Assembly (NCBI RefSeq): GCF_014205335.1
Contig: NZ_JACHNH010000001.1
Location: 3,404,501-3,468,500, forward strand
DNA: 64,000 nucleotides
Direction: 5' to 3'
From: Amorphoplanes digitatis
GTDB taxonomy: Bacteria; Actinomycetota; Actinomycetes; Mycobacteriales; Micromonosporaceae
Below are positions 60,405 to 64,000 of the stretch, in pieces. The position numbers and the translations under genes were made by a program. Each line of letters begins with the position of its first letter. The first letter of the stretch is position 1. The notes below the pieces were generated by a model. It was not told the origin of the DNA and searched no databases. It saw only the letters and a program-made list of their open reading frames with translations.

Positions 60405-61745
60405 GTGTTCCGGCCCCGACGTCGCACCGTTGTCCTGCTGGTCGCCTGCGCCCTGCTGCCGCCGCTGACCGCGGCCTCCTGCGGCGGCGAGCCGTCCGGA
60501 GTCGCCCTCGGGACCGCGGCCCGCGGCACCGTCGCGGAGATCGTCGAGGCGTCCGGCTCGGTCACCGCCCGCGCCGCCGCCACCGTCAGCTCGCCCGCCG
60601 CGGGCACCCTCGCCGAGCTGCGCTTCGACGCCGGGGACAAGGTCACCAAGGGCCAGGTGGTCGCGGTGATCGACTCGCCGGCCGCCGCCCGCCGCCTCCA
60701 GGACGCCGCCCGGGCCGTTGACGCCGCCTCCGCCGGCGGCGTGCCGGCCGGCGGCACCGCGGGCTTCCGGGCCGTCCAGCGCCGCACCGACGCCCGCGCG
60801 GACAAGGCCTTCGCCGCCGCCCGGGACGCGGCCGGCGAGGTGACCGACGCCGAGCTGCGGGCGGCGCTGCTGACCCAGGTGAAGGCCGCCCGGCAGCAGT
60901 ACCAGGCCGCCTCCGAGGCCGCCGGCGCCGCCGTCCGCTCGGTGCAGCGCGGCGTCGCGAGCCTGGGACAGGCGGTCAACGCCCTGAGCGCCGCGCAGCG
61001 GCTACAGGCGAAGCAGGCGTACGACCTGGCCGAGGCCGCCGTCGACGCGCTCACCCTGCGCGCGCCCGTCTCGGGCGTCGTCCAGCTGGGCGGCACCGCC
61101 TCGGGCGGCACCGCGTCGCTGAGCGACCTGCTCGCCGGCCCGGCGGGGGCCACCACCGGCGCGGCCCCGGCACAGGCGCCGCTGAGCGGCGTCGACTCCG
61201 CGGTGCCGGTCGGCGCGGTCGTCGGCGCGGGAACCCCGATCCTCACCATCGTCGACACCGGCCGGCTCGGCCTGGCCGCCGAGGTCGACGAGACCGACGT
61301 GCTGCTCGTCGAGCCCGGCGGCACGGCCACCGCGGAGCTCGACGCCGCGACGGGCGCGAGCTACGAGGCGACCGTGCGCGCCGTCGACCTGCTGCCCACC
61401 ACCTCCGCCCGCGGCGGGGTGTCCTATCGCGTCCGGCTCACCCTCGGCAAGGGCAGCTACGCCGACGGCCGGGTCGCGCCGACGCCGCGGCCCGGGATGA
61501 GCGCGATCGTCCGCCTGCGGGTGCGCGAGGCCGCCGACGCGGTGACCGTGCCGGCGTCCTCGATCGTCTCCTCCGGCGGCCGCGACACGGTGTGGGCGGT
61601 CCGCGGCGGCCGGGCCGAGCGGGTGCCGGTCACCCTCGGCGTGCAGGGCGAGGACGTGGTGCAGGTGGTCTCCGGCATCGACGCCGGCCAGCAGGTCGTC
61701 GTCGGCGGCGCGGACCAGGTCAGCGCCGGGCAGACCGTGCCGTGA
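60405..61745 (+). CDS. MacA/HlyD-like membrane-fusion adaptor lipoprotein
   Basis: 446 aa from GTG 60405. The N-terminal signal ends in AASC, a plausible lipobox. A barrel-sandwich half (GTVAEIVEASGSVTARAAAT, GTLAELRFDAGDKVTKGQVV) is followed by a long Ala-rich coiled coil (about 95-215), the second lipoyl half (LRAPVSGVVQLGG) and beta-barrel/membrane-proximal domains (GQQVVVGGADQVSAGQTV). It forms a tripartite-like exporter with the next two genes. A TAGAGT box (60392-60397) is 7 nt before the GTG, with no SD: probable leaderless mRNA. Confidence 0.9.
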   Translation: MFRPRRRTVVLLVACALLPPLTAASCGGEPSGVALGTAARGTVAEIVEASGSVTARAAATVSSPAAGTLAELRFDAGDKVTKGQVVAVIDSPAAARRLQDAARAVDAASAGGVPAGGTAGFRAVQRRTDARADKAFAAARDAAGEVTDAELRAALLTQVKAARQQYQAASEAAGAAVRSVQRGVASLGQAVNALSAAQRLQAKQAYDLAEAAVDALTLRAPVSGVVQLGGTASGGTASLSDLLAGPAGATTGAAPAQAPLSGVDSAVPVGAVVGAGTPILTIVDTGRLGLAAEVDETDVLLVEPGGTATAELDAATGASYEATVRAVDLLPTTSARGGVSYRVRLTLGKGSYADGRVAPTPRPGMSAIVRLRVREAADAVTVPASSIVSSGGRDTVWAVRGGRAERVPVTLGVQGEDVVQVVSGIDAGQQVVVGGADQVSAGQTVP

Positions 61746-62449
61746 GCGGCGGGCCCGCGATCGTCGCCGTCGACGTCACCCGGACGTACCAGCTCGACGG
61801 CGTCTCCGTCGCCGCGCTCCGCGGCGTCTCGCTGACCGTCCCCGACGGCGACTACCTGTCGATCGTCGGCACCTCCGGCTCCGGCAAGTCCACCCTCATG
61901 CACCTGCTCGGCGGGCTCGACCGGCCGACCGGCGGCACGCTGATGATCGGCGGCCGCGACGTGGCCACGCTCTCGCCGGCGGAGATGGCCCGGCTGCGCA
62001 ACGAGACAATCGGCTTCGTCTTCCAGTCGTTCCACCTGCTCGCCCGCACGACCGCGCGCGACAACGTCGCCCTGCCGCTGGTCTATCGCGGCATGGGGCG
62101 CCGCGAGCGCCGGGCCCGCGCCGCCGAGATGCTCGACCGGGTCGGCCTGGCGCACCGCCTGGACCACCGGCCCAACCAGATGTCCGGCGGCGAGCAGCAG
62201 CGGGTCGCCATCGCCCGGGCCCTGGTCACCGCCCCGTCCGTGCTGCTCGCCGACGAGCCGACGGGCAACCTCGACAGCACCACCGGCCAGTCGGTGCTCG
62301 CCCTGCTCGAATCCCTGAACGCCGAGGGGGTGGCGATCGTGCTGGTCACCCACGACCGCGAGGTCGCGGCCCGGGCCGGACGGCAGATCGTGATGCGCGA
62401 CGGTCTCATCGTCGACCCCGCGCCGGGCACCGGGGACGGCGACGGGTGA
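61742..62449 (+). CDS. ABC transporter ATPase (MacB-like)
   Basis: 235 aa, GTG start overlapping the adaptor stop (GTGA). Walker A GTSGSGKST, Q-loop FVFQSFHLLARTT, signature MSGGEQQRVAIARAL, Walker B VLLADEPTGNLDS, H-loop IVLVTHD. Pairs with the permease encoded next. Confidence 0.95.
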   Translation: MSGGPAIVAVDVTRTYQLDGVSVAALRGVSLTVPDGDYLSIVGTSGSGKSTLMHLLGGLDRPTGGTLMIGGRDVATLSPAEMARLRNETIGFVFQSFHLLARTTARDNVALPLVYRGMGRRERRARAAEMLDRVGLAHRLDHRPNQMSGGEQQRVAIARALVTAPSVLLADEPTGNLDSTTGQSVLALLESLNAEGVAIVLVTHDREVAARAGRQIVMRDGLIVDPAPGTGDGDG

Positions 62450-63630
62450 GGCTGGCCGAGGCCTGGCGGGTCGCCCTCGACGCGCTGCGCGCCAACCGGC
62501 TGCGCAGCGTCCTCACCATGCTCGGCGTCGTCATCGGCGTCGCCGCGGTGGTGGCACTCGTCGCCATCGGCACCGGCACCAAGCAGCAGATCGAGCAGCA
62601 GGTCGAGGGCCTCGGCTCCAACCTGCTCATCGTCGTGCCCGGCCGGCTCGAGGCCGGATCCGCGCCGTCGGTGTCGACCCTCTCGCTCGACGACGTCGAG
62701 GCCGTCGGCCGGGTGGTCGGCGACCCCGGCCGGGTCGCGGTCACCGTCGCCTCCGGCGAGACCGTCCGGGCCGGCAGCCGGACCACGTTCGCCAGCATCC
62801 AGGGCGTCCTGGAGACCACCCCGACCGTCTTCGTCCGCCACCTGGACCGCGGCAGCTACCTGACCCACTCCGACGTCAGCACGGCGCGCCGCGTCGCCGT
62901 GCTCGGCGCCGGGGTCGCCACCCGGCTCTTCGGCGACCGCGACCCGGTCGGCCGCCAGATCACCATCGGCGGGGTCCGGTTCCGGGTGATCGGCACGTTC
63001 GAGCGGCTGGGACAGAGCCTCGGCGTCGACCGCGACGGCGAGGTGCACATCCCCGTCACCGCCGCGCAGCGCCTGCTCGGCACCGACCGCATCGACGCGC
63101 TCGCCATCCGCGCACCCGACCGCGAACGCATCGACGCGCTGGGCCACGACGTCGTCGCCACCCTCACCGAACGCCACCCGGACAGCGACTTCAGCGCCGT
63201 CACCCAGGAGCAGATCCTCGGCGTGCTCGGCGACATCCTCGGCGTGCTCACCGGGGTGCTCGCCGCCATCGCCGGCATCAGCCTGCTCGTCGGCGGCGTC
63301 GGCGTCTCCAACATCATGCTGGTCTCCGTCCGCGAGCGCACCAAGGAGATCGGCCTGCGCAAGGCGGTCGGCGCCCGGCCCCGCGACATCGGCCTGCAAT
63401 TCCTGCTCGAGGCCGTCCTGCTCACCACGATCGGCGGCGTCATCGGCATGGCGCTCGGCATCTCCGCCGCGCTGCTCGTCGACCGGCTGTCGCCGGTGCC
63501 CGCGGCCGTCACCTGGTGGTCGCTGGCCCTGGCGTTCGGGGTGTCGGCGCTGGTCGGCATCGCCTTCGGGGTGGTGCCCGCGCAACGGGCCGGCCGGCTC
63601 GACCCGGTCGTCGCGCTGCGCACCGAGTGA
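62446..63630 (+). CDS. MacB/FtsX-like ABC permease
   Basis: 394 aa, GTG start overlapping the ATPase stop. MacB layout: an N-terminal TM helix (LTMLGVVIGVAAVVALVAIG), a periplasmic-type MacB_PCD region (about 45-240), then three TM helices with the FtsX signature (RERTKEIGLRKAVGARPRDI). With the adaptor and ATPase it should export a peptide, lipid or antibiotic. Overlaps the EamA gene by 4 bp. Confidence 0.95.
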   Translation: MRLAEAWRVALDALRANRLRSVLTMLGVVIGVAAVVALVAIGTGTKQQIEQQVEGLGSNLLIVVPGRLEAGSAPSVSTLSLDDVEAVGRVVGDPGRVAVTVASGETVRAGSRTTFASIQGVLETTPTVFVRHLDRGSYLTHSDVSTARRVAVLGAGVATRLFGDRDPVGRQITIGGVRFRVIGTFERLGQSLGVDRDGEVHIPVTAAQRLLGTDRIDALAIRAPDRERIDALGHDVVATLTERHPDSDFSAVTQEQILGVLGDILGVLTGVLAAIAGISLLVGGVGVSNIMLVSVRERTKEIGLRKAVGARPRDIGLQFLLEAVLLTTIGGVIGMALGISAALLVDRLSPVPAAVTWWSLALAFGVSALVGIAFGVVPAQRAGRLDPVVALRTE

Positions 63631-64000
63631 ACCCACCGCCCGCCCCGCTGCTCGTGCTGACCGCCGTCGTATCGGTGCAGGTCGGCAGCGCCGTCGCCCG
63701 TACCCTCTTCGAGGATCTCGGCGCGGCGGGCATGACCCTGCTGCGGCTCGCCATCGCGGCCGTGATCCTCGGCGCGGTGTTCCGGCCCAGGATCCGCGGC
63801 TGGCACGCGGCGGCGTGGCGGGCAGCCGCGCTGCTCGGCGCCGTCATGGCGGGCATGAACCTGCTCTTCTACCTGGCCCTGCGCACGGTGCCGCTCGGCG
63901 TCGGCGTCACCGTCGAGTTCCTCGGCCCGCTGCTGCTGGCGCTGGCGCAGACGCGCCGGCTGATCGACCTGTGCTGCGCGCTGCTGGCCGGCGGGGGAGT
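63627..64000 (+). CDS. EamA/RhtA-family transporter (3' end outside window)
   Basis: GTG 63627 overlaps the permease stop (GTGA). The visible approximately 124 residues contain at least four hydrophobic helices with the DMT pattern TLLRLAIAAVILGAVF, MAGMNLLFYLALRTVPLGVG and VTVEFLGPLLLALA, matching RhtA-like threonine/homoserine-type exporters. The window ends inside the gene. Confidence 0.88.
   Translation, partial: MNPPPAPLLVLTAVVSVQVGSAVARTLFEDLGAAGMTLLRLAIAAVILGAVFRPRIRGWHAAAWRAAALLGAVMAGMNLLFYLALRTVPLGVGVTVEFLGPLLLALAQTRRLIDLCCALLAGGG

Noticed and set aside
1..64000. tRNA, rRNA, transposase or phage integrase genes
   Set aside because: No candidate seen; the tail-like genes form a CIS without capsid, packaging or integrase genes, so a prophage was rejected.

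Overview
The window is very GC-rich, uses many GTG starts and packs genes with 1-4 bp ATGA/GTGA stop-start overlaps. Together with a Streptomyces-type contractile injection system (CIS), a RamB-like regulator, an ECF42 sigma factor and secreted GH9 and LPMO enzymes, this points to a filamentous actinobacterium. Micromonosporaceae (Actinoplanes-like) is my best guess, an inference from gene content only. No rRNA, tRNA, CRISPR array, IS element or prophage integrase was seen.

Layout. 0-2.1 kb: three tandem TPR genes (one cut by the window edge) behind a 17-codon ORF. 2.3-4.0 kb: a DUF6884 protein running into a broken endonuclease III-like gene. 4.0-9.5 kb (minus strand): an Hsp70/beta-propeller membrane protein, an Ig-like membrane protein and a two-domain peptidoglycan hydrolase with calcium-binding-type repeats. 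9.7-24.1 kb (plus strand): an almost gapless CIS cluster. Its order is LuxR regulator, AAA+ ATPase, DUF4255 cap protein, receiver-like protein, sheath, tube, tail assembly chaperone, DUF6760, second tube, DUF4157-like HExxH protein, LysM baseplate protein, VgrG-like spike, PAAR tip, gp25, baseplate J-like protein, tail protein I and a zinc-ribbon membrane protein. 24-30 kb: GNAT, GH9 cellulase with a CebR-like operator, HAD-like protein, XRE regulator and a DGPF/ECF42 pair. 30-40 kb: macro-domain protein, second Ig-like membrane protein, mannitol dehydrogenase, glyoxylate shunt genes aceA-aceB opposite ramB, methyltransferase/HxlR pair. 40-50 kb: deacetylase lipoprotein, AA10 LPMO, DUF305, MarR, GNAT, and a two-component system opposite an ABC exporter. 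49-53 kb: mostly unknown small genes. 53-60 kb: cell-wall enzymes (PGRP amidase, CAP protein, L,D-transpeptidase) and an acyltransferase. 60-64 kb: a MacAB-like adaptor/ATPase/permease operon running into an EamA transporter cut by the right edge.

Most notable point. In the CIS cluster the conserved DUF6760 reading frame has no usable start codon. It lies in the -1 frame of the preceding tail assembly chaperone, and a perfect X XXY YYZ heptamer (CCCTTTC, 15601-15607) sits just before the chaperone stop codon. This is the arrangement phages use for programmed -1 frameshifting of tail chaperones, here in a contractile injection system. Other CIS observations are a 105-bp imperfect inverted repeat inside the HExxH gene, a LuxR regulator with Asp replaced by Glu at the phosphorylation site, and a zinc-ribbon/TM protein at the end of the operon that could be a membrane adaptor.

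Outside the CIS, several genes lack a Shine-Dalgarno and have a TANNNT-type -10 box 6-8 nt before the start codon, which suggests leaderless transcripts. I used this pattern to choose several starts.
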